From Galdieria partita (taxonomy: Eukaryota > Rhodophyta > Bangiophyceae > Galdieriales > Galdieriaceae), in the NCBI GenBank assembly GCA_025991245.1, contig BQMJ01000069.1:62001-126000 (forward strand): 64,000 nt of DNA. Reading direction: 5' to 3'. A program made the position numbers and the translations under genes. This document shows, piece after piece, positions 33,758 through 44,855 of this stretch. The notes under the pieces are model-generated. The model was not told the origin of the DNA and did not search any database. It was given only the letters and a program-made list of their open reading frames with translations. How positions within the stretch are numbered: position 1 is the stretch's first letter; each line of letters begins with the position of its first letter.

Positions 33758-35611
33758 ATGGAGCGCTCAACAGGATGGCCGTTGTATTCTCAAGCTTTGG
33801 GTGTTCAGACAGAGTCACAAGAACAGTTGGAGCCCCAAATGGAGAGACAAGTTCGGAATAGTCGAAGAAGAGTTGCATTACATCCTCCTGAAGAGCAAGA
33901 AAGAGAAACTAGGCGCCTACGTACGCTATCACCTTCTCCTTTCACGGAAAACAACCTGTTGGGACCAACGAGCAACCGTCTTTCCCTTTCAGGACTCTCA
34001 ACAAGATATAGAAATAGTTTGTCAGAAAACAGGCGTAATAATAATAACCACTTGAGAATTAATTTATCTGATACTGAAGGTACAAGAGATTCACGAGGAA
34101 ATGCAGAAGAGGAGACTGTCAACGGTCACCCTCGGTTGTCGACACGTGAAGGGATAGAAAGTGAGGAGCGAGATAGTCATTCAGAGGAGCACTTTGAAGG
34201 AAGAAGAGCTTTATGGAGAAGAATAATGACTCGGGCTCCAGTGTATTCATATAATCGGAACTTAACTGCTTCGGATACAGATCCTGCAGAAATGGACCCG
34301 GAAGAGTATGTTTATCATCCAACACTGTTTAGGAGTAATTCGACAGGAAGAAGTCGACCCACAAGAGCGTTTCGTTCTCTTAGAGAGGAAAGAGACAATA
34401 ATTTGGAAGACTCTGAAACTCCAACCAGTGAGAGACGCACAATAGCTTTGGATGGTACTTCTTTTTTTAGCGGAATTCCTTGGGAACCAGATAGACCTTC
34501 CAGCAACTCCCTTAGAAACTGGTCTTCCAGAGCCAATGTAAGTTCGCGTTTCCAATTTCTAAACGAAGCAGGAGTACAGGAAGATTTGTTATCCAGTGAT
34601 AGTTCGGATAATAGTGACCAAGAAATATCAGCACGTTCTTCTGGAACACGTTTTATTGTTCGTTTTTTGAATCGGAATCGTCAAAGGACGAATGGACGGG
34701 AAGCAGAAGATGATGAACAATATGATAGTATAAGAATATCAACAGTTGCTCCAGACAGTAATAGAATATTACTTCCAGCCGAGTCCATACCGCAGTCTTC
34801 TTCCAATGGAAACATGATGACCAGTGCAGTAGAAACTGAAGAGGAAGAAAATGTTGAATGTTCCTCTCGACTTCAATTCTTATTAGCTACAGATGGTCCT
34901 GAAGATGGCCGCACACATAGATTAATTATTTCTCGTTTTGGTTTGACTGGATTGATTTTATACAGAAAGTTGTTGACTTGTGGACCTTTCTATCCTCGTT
35001 CTCCTGCTCGACTCTTGGTACATCTTGCTGGATACTTTTTGTTCTTCAAGGATAATTCTGTGCTTGCATCAAGAACCCATACAGACCAAACCTTTCTAGG
35101 TCGTCTTCTCGCATTGGATGAGTCGGAAGCTGCACGGCTATTCGATCATTTGAAGACGCGGGATCCAATGAAGTTGTTGATGGAACGTTTGCCACCGTTT
35201 TCATTATTGAAACGAGCTATTCGAGGCAAAAGACCCTTTTTCCATAATGGACGTGAAGCATTGGTTATCAAATTCATTTTGGATATCTACGATTACTACT
35301 TTAAACGTGAAGTGCCTCTTTTCGAAACTTATCGCAAAAAAGTCCTTCCATTATTGGAATTGTTTTACACTCATATTTCCCAAAATATTTTGGACAATGT
35401 GTGTTATCAACAGTCCAAAGTTTTAGATAGAATGAAATGGGTTATGGACTGGTCCACTCTTGGAAATAATACTTGTGAAGATACTGACTTTTTAAAGGAG
35501 GAATTTTTATTCCTTCCCTCACGTGAAAGCTACATCGAACATTATAAGAATATTTCAAGGCGGATGCGGAATCTTACAGAGTCGATGTCTATTTCCTCCT
35601 TACTTGTTTAA
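33758..35611 (+). CDS. intronless protein of unknown family, disordered N half
   Basis: About 617 residues in one exon. Residues 1 to about 375 are low in hydrophobics and rich in Arg, Ser, Glu and Asn (E-R-E-T-R-R-L-R-T-L-S-P, runs such as R-R-N-N-N-N). Residues from about 385 form a compact, Leu-rich helical region with L-A-T-D-G, S-R-F-G-L-T-G-L-I-L-Y-R-K-L, F-Y-P-R-S-P-A-R-L-L-V-H-L-A-G-Y-F and F-I-L-D-I-Y-D-Y-Y-F. No zinc finger, kinase or other motif is visible. I do not recognise it. It is one of the few long intronless genes here. The helical part would be the place to search for remote homologues. Confidence 0.75.
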   Translation: MERSTGWPLYSQALGVQTESQEQLEPQMERQVRNSRRRVALHPPEEQERETRRLRTLSPSPFTENNLLGPTSNRLSLSGLSTRYRNSLSENRRNNNNHLRINLSDTEGTRDSRGNAEEETVNGHPRLSTREGIESEERDSHSEEHFEGRRALWRRIMTRAPVYSYNRNLTASDTDPAEMDPEEYVYHPTLFRSNSTGRSRPTRAFRSLREERDNNLEDSETPTSERRTIALDGTSFFSGIPWEPDRPSSNSLRNWSSRANVSSRFQFLNEAGVQEDLLSSDSSDNSDQEISARSSGTRFIVRFLNRNRQRTNGREAEDDEQYDSIRISTVAPDSNRILLPAESIPQSSSNGNMMTSAVETEEEENVECSSRLQFLLATDGPEDGRTHRLIISRFGLTGLILYRKLLTCGPFYPRSPARLLVHLAGYFLFFKDNSVLASRTHTDQTFLGRLLALDESEAARLFDHLKTRDPMKLLMERLPPFSLLKRAIRGKRPFFHNGREALVIKFILDIYDYYFKREVPLFETYRKKVLPLLELFYTHISQNILDNVCYQQSKVLDRMKWVMDWSTLGNNTCEDTDFLKEEFLFLPSRESYIEHYKNISRRMRNLTESMSISSLLV

Positions 35612-35676
35612 ATAAAGTTGCCATCACTTCTTATTCAACGAAAGAGAGAGAGAATGGACAAAAATGGCTTTTATTC

Positions 35677-36374
35677 CTACGACATTGACTTGATCCACTC
35701 ATCTGCGGTCAATACATCAGCTTGACTTGGAAAGACATGATTCAAAAGGGTATCGTGCACGACATCATTACCATCGGCAACTCCGTCACGAATAACAGTT
35801 ATCTCATAATCAGCATCTGCAGCCCATCTTAACGTGGAAAGAATCACTCCACTCGTTGCAACGCCGCACATCACGAGATGGGTGACTTCCAATGCTGACA
35901 AAATGGTTTGCAAATCCGTATTGAAATGAGCACCCACTCTTCGTTTGGTTACCATATATTCTCCTTCTGTTGGTCGAAGTTCTGCAACGTGCTCGCTTCC
36001 CGGTGTATCTTGAATCAACACGGAACCCATTCCTTCAATACGGGAAAATGCTTTGTTCCGCTTGGATACTTCAGGGTACCTATTGCATTCCATTCCATAT
36101 AGGCAACGCAATCACTTTCCTCTGCACAACTTACCCTTTACGAAATCGAACTCCCACATGGATCACTGGGATTCCTTTCTCTCTAGCAAAGTGCTAAAGC
36201 AAGGTCAGTGCAGCCATTGTAGCATAAATCCTCACATACCAAAGCTTTACAAGCACCTTGCAAAACAGATTGCTTCTTTTCTGCTGAAATAAAGCCCATA
36301 ATGTCATTTTGAAAGTCACACAATAAAAGTACTGGTTTCGATATCATTTCTCCAATGCAATCTTGCGCTCTCAT
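35677..36374 (-). CDS. isochorismatase-like cysteine hydrolase
   Basis: Three exons. The fold's catalytic triad is visible: Asp in L-L-C-D-F-Q-N-D, Lys in V-T-K-R-R-V-G-A-H-F and Cys in M-C-G-V-A-T-S-G-V. Introns fall after G-A-C-K-A-L and after V-R-F-R-K-G. The segment S-T-L-R-W-A-A-D-A-D-Y follows the Cys as usual. The substrate is unknown; nicotinamidase and carbamoyl-type hydrolases share this build, and no nicotinamidase zinc-site motif stands out. Start is uncertain between ATG 36374 and the Met just before S-K-P-V-L-L-L-C-D. Confidence 0.85.
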
Positions 36375-36456
36375 TTCACTTTGTCGTCTTCCCACTTTAC
36401 TATACAATGAGGACCATTGGACATACACACTCTCGCTTTCTCCTTGTATTGTTCTC

Positions 36457-37198
36457 TTACTTTTCCAACTCTTGCCACAAAAGTTTCCTTTGTTCCATAG
36501 TGAGACATATTTCTTCGTCAAATAACCGACTCAACATAATATTCAAAGTAACAGACTCAGTAACAAAACATATGACAAAAGATAGCTTTTCTTTAGCTAA
36601 ATAGCTCGTTTCTTCCTCCGCACTCGTTCCTTGTTTCTTTGTCAACATACTTAACAATGCAAGGCCCTGCAACACTTTCTGATTCGACTCGAAATCGGGA
36701 CAAGTTTTTTGCAAACAAAAATAGTGTAGCAAATGAGGTATAATAACGACTGCGTCTGAGAAAAATATCAAAGGTGCTCTAATACAAACTTGTAAAAAAT
36801 CGTCAACATCTTCCAAATACCTTGTAGAGACCATGTCGTGAGGATACAAAGGAAAGCAGCAACAACACTCTTACAGAAATACAATGTTCCGGAGAGCTTG
36901 GATGCAACGTGGATTGCTCAAAGTGACCAAAGCTGCTTCAAAGTCTTTTTCTACCTAGGAAGCTGTTGAATCAGTGAGAGTTTTTCTTGAAAGAGGCTTA
37001 CTCTTTGTTTGTCACACAAATAAGCTACCTTGTAACTAGAAAGTGCAAAATGAAGAGCAGCAAGAAATCCAGCTGAGACTCTTTACAAAATAAGAAGAGA
37101 GCTATTTTCTAGGTTTGAAAGTCTTACTGTTGTTCTTCTATTGGGTCACTTGATACCAACAGAGACTTGCTGGTACTGGTGAAAATATTTGGCGCCAT
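36457..37198 (-). CDS. helical protein of unknown family
   Basis: Four or so exons could be threaded: M-A-P-N-I-F-T-S with an intron after E-E-Q-Q, then S-A-G-F-L-A-A-L-H-F-A-L-S-S-Y-K-V-A-Y-L-C-D-K-Q-R, then V-E-K-D-F-E-A-A-L-V-T-L, then Y-L-E-D-V-D-D-F-L-Q-V-C and on to the stop at 36457. The result is about 230 residues, almost all helical, with no motif I recognise. The middle faintly recalls HEAT helices of transportin-3-like receptors, but the length is far too small. An additional upstream exon is possible, since the region 37200-37340 is not fully explained. Confidence 0.5.
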
Positions 37199-37351
37199 CA
37201 ACCTGTGAATAGCATTTTTCTTTTCTCAATGATTCCAATGGACAAGAGCTTCTATTGAAAGAGAATCCACTTCCTCTATCTTCAATGACTTGCTAAAACT
37301 CGGATGAGATTCTCAAGTTCGCCATGTGAGAATAATTTGAGGCTATTATTA

Positions 37352-39601
37352 TTATCTACAAGATTCTTTCTATGAATAGTATTCTACAATCTTACTTTAT
37401 CTTGTGTTCCTGAGATTCGCTTATGATTGATTGGTTCGATATTACTACCCATAGGAGTAATAATAGAGGGCCGAATAGCCTTTTGATAAGACTCAAAGCG
37501 CAACCATTCCTTACCAAGCGGCATTTTGGTCGTGCTTTCATATTCTTCTCTCGACTTCATCGGTGCTGGTACAAAAGGTAGTGTAAGGGCAGCTGTCTGT
37601 TTTACTCGTTTTTCAGATATAATCACGTGTTCCAGTCCTCGCTCGGAATCTTTTCTATTTGCCTTTGCCATCTTTCTCTTCTTTTCATTTTCTCGTTTTA
37701 CTTTTTCTGCCAATCGTAAAGCTCGTGGCTCTTTGACTCCAGCACCACCCCAAGTACCCCAACCAGGTAATGCTAAAGTCTCTGGTTGCTCTATTTCAAG
37801 TTGTTCCTCAATCTCACGTTCCTTTTCCCTTTCAAATTCATTGTCCTCCGTTCCGGCTTCGACAAAAGCTCTTTTCAAGTAATACTTGTTTTCAGCTTCG
37901 TTTGAACTTGTCGATACTACGTCATCATCCAACTCCTCTTGTGCCCAATGAGTCTCACTATTGGGTTTCTTCGGGGTCTCAACTTTTTGACGTCTTTCTT
38001 TTGTGACTACTTGCAACGGTTCCTTGCCATGTTCATTTTTGTTCTCATCATAATGAGAAATGGCTTGTCTTCCAATGGATAGATTGTTTTCCTCAGTAGC
38101 CAAAGATGTGCCTATCAACCAAGGATTGTCAACTACTGCCGTCACTGATTCAGATGCGTTGGTCCTCTTCACTGTTGGAATAATTTCTATATTGCTTGAG
38201 TCAGCGCTATCCGTGCGAACAGTTATACGACTCGAAGTGGCAAACGTTAGATCTCTAGTTTCCATAGCACTGCTAGACAATTTCTTAAGCACTAACAAAA
38301 AGCATTCATCATCACTATAAAACGATAAATAAAATACAACCTTGACTAGGGTTCAAAGCAGTTCCATTCTCTTCACTAGGCCGATTATTCAGCTTTTCTT
38401 CTTGTCGAATACTTTCTTCCAAAGCTTCCGTCTCATCTTCCATTTCAGAATAGTTTCTGTTTGACTCCACTTCAGGAATATCTTCGTCCGATGATGATGA
38501 ACAACTATCACTTGTATCCTCTTCTTCTACGTTATCTTCCGTATTGCCCTTTTGCATTCGTTCTCTCCCAATTTCTAATTGTTCTTGAATAGCTGCTTTT
38601 GCTGTTTCTTCTTTGTGCGCCGCATTTCGTTGCAACTGACGCTTTACCCACCTAACAATATCATATATTTTAGCAGTAAAAAGGTCAACAGTATCATCAT
38701 ACTTGGAAGTGTTCTTGTGTCTCAGGCTCATTCGTTCCTCTGCTCTTGTTTCTATACAACGCTGAGAATATCTGTGGTGGATATACAATCTTCTCTTCTT
38801 ACCTTTCACTGACTTTGCTTGCTCACTGTTCTTGTTTACTTTGGACGACCGATGTGCCTTTCTATATCGTTTACTCTTGATTTTCTTGATTCTACGTCGT
38901 TTCTGTTCAAAATAGCTCATTAGCGCACGCATTTTGGCTTTGTAACTTCTCAGTGCTTCAACATCCTATCACAACTCAACAACGACAAAAGTTCAACAAA
39001 AAAGCCATACTTTTTCATCTTCCGCAGTTTTCTTCGCTTTCTTAAACTCTTCAGATAACTGATTTTCAATTAAACTATGTTTTATGACTTGATCGATTTC
39101 CTTCTCCAACTCACACTGTGGCTGGAACCAGTTCACCAACTCGTTCACCGTCGCTTCCTTTGGACGACTCGCCGAGTCCGTGAAATCCAAAACTTGAGCT
39201 CTCTGAATGCGGCTTATTACAGATTTCCATTTCTTGGTTTCCGACTTGGTTGTTGCGTATGCCGCTTTTCTTCTGTTTCTTTCAACTTGAGCACGATGTT
39301 CTGGTGGCTTCAACGCCTTGCCTCGAATTTGTTGTACCTGCTTTTTCAAATCGCCCAACTTCTTCGTAGAATGCAACGAGTTGATCAAATCATCTATCGT
39401 TACTCCCAACGCTTTGGGATAAACTGCTCCATCATCCACAACCTACATGAAGACGAGTGGTTATCAGCTAAACACCTCAATCATAAACACACTAGGACAT
39501 ACCTTTTGGACATGACTCTGTTTATTCAACTGAAGGATATTGGAAACAAGTTGTTCTTGTGCTTCTGACGAAAAACTACGCTCGTCGTCACTTTCCGACA
39601 T
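37352..39601 (-). CDS. UTP14: Utp14, small-subunit processome protein
   Basis: A nucleolar protein needed for 18S rRNA processing, which activates the helicase Dhr1 in yeast. Four exons. The first (from ATG 39601) is M-S-E-S-D-D-E-R. Then comes A-V-Y-P-K-A-L-G-V-T-I-D-D-L and later R-I-Q-R-A-Q-V-L-D-F-T. The core K-R-R-R-I-K-K-I-K-S-K-R-Y-R-K follows, then E-R-M-S-L-R-H-K-N-T-S-K-Y, an acidic Ser/Asp/Glu tract, D-N-P-W-L, and near the C end L-P-G-W-G-T-W-G-G-A-G plus V-I-I-S-E-K. These are the hallmark Utp14 blocks. The exact last codons depend on whether a GTAAGA near 37390 is used as a donor, so the end may be 37384. Confidence 0.93.
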
Positions 39602-39661
39602 CTTCCTCATCCATCACATACCCATAATCGTTTCTTGCATTCTTCATTGCTTTCGCCGTCA

Positions 39662-40015
39662 ATGACAAGCATCCTGTGGTATTTTCCAAGTTATGTATCC
39701 ACCTATTTCTTTCGTACCGCTGCAAGAACTCCTCCGTTATATAAACCTTTTTTAGATAACAACGTTAATGACTCATCCTCAGCACTGAACTTGCTGAAAG
39801 ATTTTTGGGAGTTGCTTGCAGCCCCAAAGAGAAAAACCACAAGGGCTTATAAGATGAGAAGGAAATGGAATCGTGGGATCGAACCACTGCAAAATATAAG
39901 TTCTTGCAAACTCTGTGGAAAACCTATGTTGAAATATCACTATTGTAATCCTTACAAATGTCAGGAGGCAAAGATTCGTTTGGCAGTATTGGAAGGTCGA
40001 AAGGCAACAAAATAA
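39662..40015 (+). CDS. mitochondrial ribosomal protein bL32m
   Basis: An intronless 117-residue protein. The mitochondrial-type leader (I-L-W-Y-F-P-S-Y-V-S-T-Y-F-F-R-T-A) precedes the bL32 core A-A-P-K-R-K-T-T-R-A-Y-K-M-R-R-K-W-N, followed by the zinc-ribbon-like C-K-L-C-G and H-Y-C-N-P-Y-K-C. Both Cys pairs are present. The start is the second Met of the open frame, facing Utp14 with a 60-bp divergent gap. Red algal plastid genomes often encode their own bL32, so the nuclear copy is more likely mitochondrial. Confidence 0.87.
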   Translation: MTSILWYFPSYVSTYFFRTAARTPPLYKPFLDNNVNDSSSALNLLKDFWELLAAPKRKTTRAYKMRRKWNRGIEPLQNISSCKLCGKPMLKYHYCNPYKCQEAKIRLAVLEGRKATK

Positions 40016-41753
40016 GGAAAGATCCTAGTAATTCAGTGAAATCTCCCAAGTAGGATATCTTTCAAGTTATTTCCGACTTGTGAGAAGTGCGGTTCCAAAT
40101 TATACTTCGAGAATTTTTTATGTTTCATTCTCAGTAATCTTGGCGTCTCCTTGAGTTGGTTAATATCGAGTGCTACTTTGATAATGCCTTCGCTTTATGG
40201 ACATTCAATATCTTTAGTTGAAATTAAAGAATGTACATCCCGATTCAAAAAAAGTACAGAATGTCTTAATAAGACTATAAATCTCCGTAAATTTCAATAG
40301 ACCAATTTCGCTTGCATGCTAAATTTTCCGAAAGGCTCTGTTATGCTCAACTTAAACCTAATAGGAAACCATTACAACTCCGTCTGTCACTTCCAAATAG
40401 GAAGCAGGAGAAGCAGGGCGATGAGAACAAATTTTAAGCCACTTAAACCAATGCCATTGGTCTGACTGTTTCCGGAAGCATTCACAATCAGCAGACAACA
40501 CAAGTTTTCAAATAACGAGAAATTAAAAATTAAATTTCTAACTTTGGACATTGCTAAATTTAATAACTTTCGTTGTATGATTCAGGAAATTAAAAACAAT
40601 GAATATTAATGAAAAATTTATTTTTTAAATTAAATCACTAGTTGCAAAATTTTATAGAATTTAAGGACAGAGTATGTAGCAGTCGTTCTTGAAAGAAGCA
40701 AACTGAAACTCAAATTTTCTACAGTTTTTAATTTTTTACTAACTGTATCTAATATCGTGTTAGACGTTTGAAAGATATCAAAAAATGGCATGGATTCTAC
40801 AACTTATCGAAACTGGCCACTTGTAGTTTAATTACAAAGATTGATTTAGACTTACTGCTCTGCGTTACTTCCAGCGTCTCATTTCCTATGAAGAATGACT
40901 TTTTAAATCTTTCTTAAGGTGCTCTTTGTCTTTTTAAAAGTTCATGCTTGCATACTTTGCTGTATTTTTGAAAGTTTAGTATATTTTGTTTTATTTTACG
41001 CAGTCCTTGAAGTTATATTCGTCGTTTTAATGGATAATACCACGTCATTCTTCGTGTTGATTTTCCTTCATAACCCCAGCCTACTCTTATCGTCGTATTC
41101 ATCAAGATATGCCTTTTGCTTACTGTTTATGTGGAAGTTTACCAAATGGTGCTTCCCAATTAAATTTTTGAATTTAACTTTCCCTTTTTTTTTGATTCTT
41201 TGGTTACTATTTCGATTGCATGTCTTCCGTGTTTGTGAAATAGAATATGAATTGCAGAATCCATGCATTCCCATGCTCTCTAATGATAATGCTGCGTTAG
41301 AGTGGCGAAGAACAGAGAGGAGGAAGGCCATGGGAGAAATGTAATGATGGCAGTGATGCCTATTTTCCCTATCCGTTTCTTTACTTATTATCTCATTTGT
41401 ACATGGAATTCCGATATAGCAATTGATGCTATGTTTGGATGTTTGCACAGTTTGATTGCCTCATTGCACTTCTCAGTTCTTTGTGACTCAACTTTCATTG
41501 AATTCGTATGCTGGTCTAATAATATTCTATTTCGACATCAACCTAGCTAGTCTTACAACAAAGGAACGATTTCTTTGTTGTCTTCCCATCTTTACTTAAA
41601 CAGGGTGGAGTCTTCTTTTGCTTCACAAGCAACAGAAAGTATCTTTCCGAGAGACCTCTTAGCAAGTCACATTTCAAACTTTGAAATGAGAAAGAGTATC
41701 CCAAAATTGTTTCGACGAACAGGTTTCTAAGAAGGCGTCAAATTCAGCATCCA
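40016..41753. other. AT-rich gene-poor region, about 1.7 kb
   Basis: The longest coding-free stretch in the left two thirds of the window. It has A/T-rich blocks (for example 40520-40680, with repeated AATTAAA words) and no good gene model. Two overlapping frames on opposite strands exist near 40919-41448. The plus one is a Phe/Leu-rich product of T-rich DNA and is not convincing. No terminal repeats, target duplications, tRNA or snRNA motifs were noticed. Confidence 0.55.
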
Positions 41754-44700
41754 ATGATTGGAATGACTTTTTACAAGCAGAAGACTCATTGGAAGTCTCC
41801 CACTACCACCATTGTTCTGTCCTTAGCTTATTATTACGATGAAAAATGCAAATTAAATGGCGCCAAGGAAGTTGATAAAGATCTTTATTTAGATCAGCAT
41901 TCTTCGTTTACTTTCCTTCCACAAATGGTTGTCCCAGGAAAACGAAAATATGAACCTTTTCAAGATGATGAAGACTATTTTCTTCAAGGGGAACATTCTC
42001 TTCCATATCAGCGGAGAAGTAGAACTGATACAAGAACGGGAGCTAATAACGAAAGTAACGAAGAATTTATTTATCTCGTGTCACTCATAGAGAACAAGTC
42101 CAAAGAAGTGGGAATGGCTGCCTACAATTTGAAATCCTTCGAAGTAGAACTTCGACAGTTTGTAGATAATAACACCTACTGGACCACATTGTCCACATTG
42201 TGTGTTTTAAAGTAGGTTTATCCTTTTTTTTAAATGCATTTTCTAACAAATGATGCCTAGTCCCGTGGAAATTCTCATATCTTCCACTAGCACTGGAAAG
42301 AGCATGCACAACGCACTTCTCCTCAATCCTATAATAGCCAACATTCCAGTAAGAGAGCAAAATTCAGACTAATTTTCCGAATTGGAAAATTAACCTTGTT
42401 TGCTCAGATGACAACTTTAGATAGAAAATACTTCAATGACACGCAAGGAATGTTATATTGCGAAAAACTCACTGTTGAGAAGAATAATCTACAAGATTTA
42501 ATCGGCAGACAGGTTCCAAGATATTTGGCTTTGGCAGCATGTTCCGCTCTAATCAAATACTGTACGCCACAATAGAGTCTTTGGTAACAACTGAATCTTA
42601 TTGCTAGTGGAAAATGTCCAATGTTGTACTTTTGCCCGAGGTACTCTAAGATTGAAATTCAGGGACAATGAAGACACCCTTCTCATGGATTACGAAACGC
42701 TTCAGAGTCTGGAAATCGTTTCTTGCAATGCTAAAGTGTGTGGAATTACAAATCCTCAATATAGTACTGTGTTGAGAACTTTAAATTTCTGCAAGACAAG
42801 AATTGGAACAAGATATCTCCGAAAAAGTCTTCTAGAGCCACCTTGTGATTATCCAACTATTACAACCAGACAGGAAGCCCTGAAGGAACTTACTCAAAAT
42901 GAAAGTCTATTCTTTCAAATTCAAACAAGCTTAGTTCAGTTTCCTGATCTGGAAGGCATTCTTAGTCAAATTATTCAGGTCGTTCTAACTACAATATAAT
43001 AACTTCTATTGAATTGTCATCTTCATAGGTTCAAAATAGAGAAGATATTGACAAAAGAAGATATTCTGGCCTGGAATCTGAAACTCAAACTGTCGACATA
43101 AAACTAATAAGAAATTTCTTATTATTGACAAAGGCACTCGGCCAGGTCAGTTCTGTTCTGGATGCAGTGTGTCGAGGTAGAAGTCCTTTGATTGCCTCCA
43201 TTTCAACAAGTCTCCGGAATCCATCTCTCTCCAACATGTTCAACTTGGTTACTCAAGTTATTGACAGTGAGTCATCATACAACAAAACTGGAGATAAGAT
43301 ACGACTTGAAGGTGCCTTTGCAATTCGGTCAGGTCGAAATGAGCTATTAGATTTATCCAGGAAAATACTTTCTGAAACCATTGAACAGATTAATCAGTAT
43401 TTCCAAAATCTGCAGAATATCCCAGGGTTTGAAAGAGCCTCATTGGCTTATTCGCAATCCAGAGGTTATCATATAAAATTGGTGAGCGACCATTTACCAG
43501 ACATTGAAGAGGAACTTTTACGACTTGCTCGGAGCGCAAATATATTTCGGTATGTATACAAAAACTGAATATTCTTACTACATATGCCCTAAAATTACCA
43601 AATTTGCAACAGTTTTACTACAAGAACACTCAACGGCCTCAATATACGCTGCAGGGAAACATTAAATGATATTATTCGCATAACGAATCAAGAGCTTCAG
43701 ATGCTCCTCAATGAAATCTGGAATGCCGAAAATATGATTTCTCTACATCGTCTTTGTGACTCTATTGGAATTTTGGACTGCTTAGCTTCCTTTGCATCAT
43801 ACATCTCGAAAAGGTTGGGATTGAATAATACAAAACGTCAGGATTATTATTGACTTGCATATAGCGAACGACTAGTTCTCCCTAAAATCTCTACAAATGG
43901 ACCCATTGCAATCAAAAATGGTCGACATCCGCTCTTAGAAAACCAAATCAAAAACTATGTACCCCATGACACTTTTCTAAGTGCGGCTTCCTCATTCTAT
44001 CTAATATCGGGTTCTAACATGTCAGGGAAAACAACATTTATGAAGGCTGTAGCTTCCATCTGCGTTCTTGCTCATGCGGGATGTTTTGTACCAGCTGACT
44101 TTGCATCTATCTGCTTGATTAATAGAATTATTGTCCGTACAACCACAAATGACTCTGTTGAAGAGAATTCTTCGTCCTTTTCAAAGGAAATGCGCGAAAC
44201 TGCTTCCGTTCTATGTTGTCTCGAAGAAATGGAAGCTAAACATCATCTGCAAGAGGCTCCACAAAACAAACCTATGATACTTGTAGTCTTTGACGAACTC
44301 GCAAGAGCAACCAGTCCTATGGAAGGATTCTCACTTGCATTTGCAGTCGCAGAACAATTAGTAGCGTCTCCCATTGCATACTGTCTGTTTTCCACCCATT
44401 TTCAAGAAATGTCTCTCTTTGAAGATTTATACGCTTGTGCAAAGAGTTTTTATTTGAGTTCGCCGTTTTCCACGGACGAAACCAGCAACGCTCATGTTCT
44501 CACCCGCGGATTTATCAAGGAAAAAAGCTATGGGATAGCTACAGCAAAGGTATTGTCATTTACTCATCTTGAAAATGACTAAATGGTGCTCTTTATAGGA
44601 AGCAGGATTCCCACCTAAAACTATTTCCTTGGCAGAGCAACTTGTCGACAATTTTACACAACAAATTACCCTCTGCTTATCCAAAGATTCCTCAAAGCAA

Positions 44701-44826
44701 GAGGAACAATGCAAGAGAGAATTTTCTCTGGTGCAAAAGCTCATTGTATTGAAAAACGCAGGACTAGAAAAGGAAAGATTGAGACAAAAACTACTCGAGT
44801 TGAAGAACTTGATCTGCTCATCTTAA
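41754..44826 (+). CDS. MSH4: MutS homologue 4 (meiotic MSH4)
   Basis: A multi-exon MutS-family ATPase. Near the N end is I-E-N-K-S-K-E-V-G-M-A-A-Y-N-L, the MSH4-like version of the connector domain; no mispair-binding (MutS I, F-x-E) domain is present, as expected for MSH4/5. The clamp and lever region follows (T-L-R-L-K-F, L-N-F-C-K-T-R-I-G-T-R-Y-L-R). The ATPase has G-S-N-M-S-G-K-T-T (44009-44034) and F-D-E-L-A-R-A-T-S-P-M-E-G-F (near 44290). At least seven introns. About 800 residues. MSH4-MSH5 stabilise crossover intermediates in meiosis. MSH5 is not in the window. Start codon choice at the far N end is uncertain. Confidence 0.9.
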
Positions 44827-44855
44827 TGTTGTGAGGATGCAGAACATTTTGGGTC

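Noticed and set aside
36457-37198. Possible transportin-3/importin-13 C terminus
   Set aside because: Only a vague helical likeness, and there is no room for the remaining 700 or so residues before Utp14.
40919-41344. Plus-strand frame of 141 codons, hydrophobic
   Set aside because: Phe/Leu/Val-rich product expected from T-rich DNA; no family, no charge pattern of real membrane proteins, and an equally long frame lies opposite.
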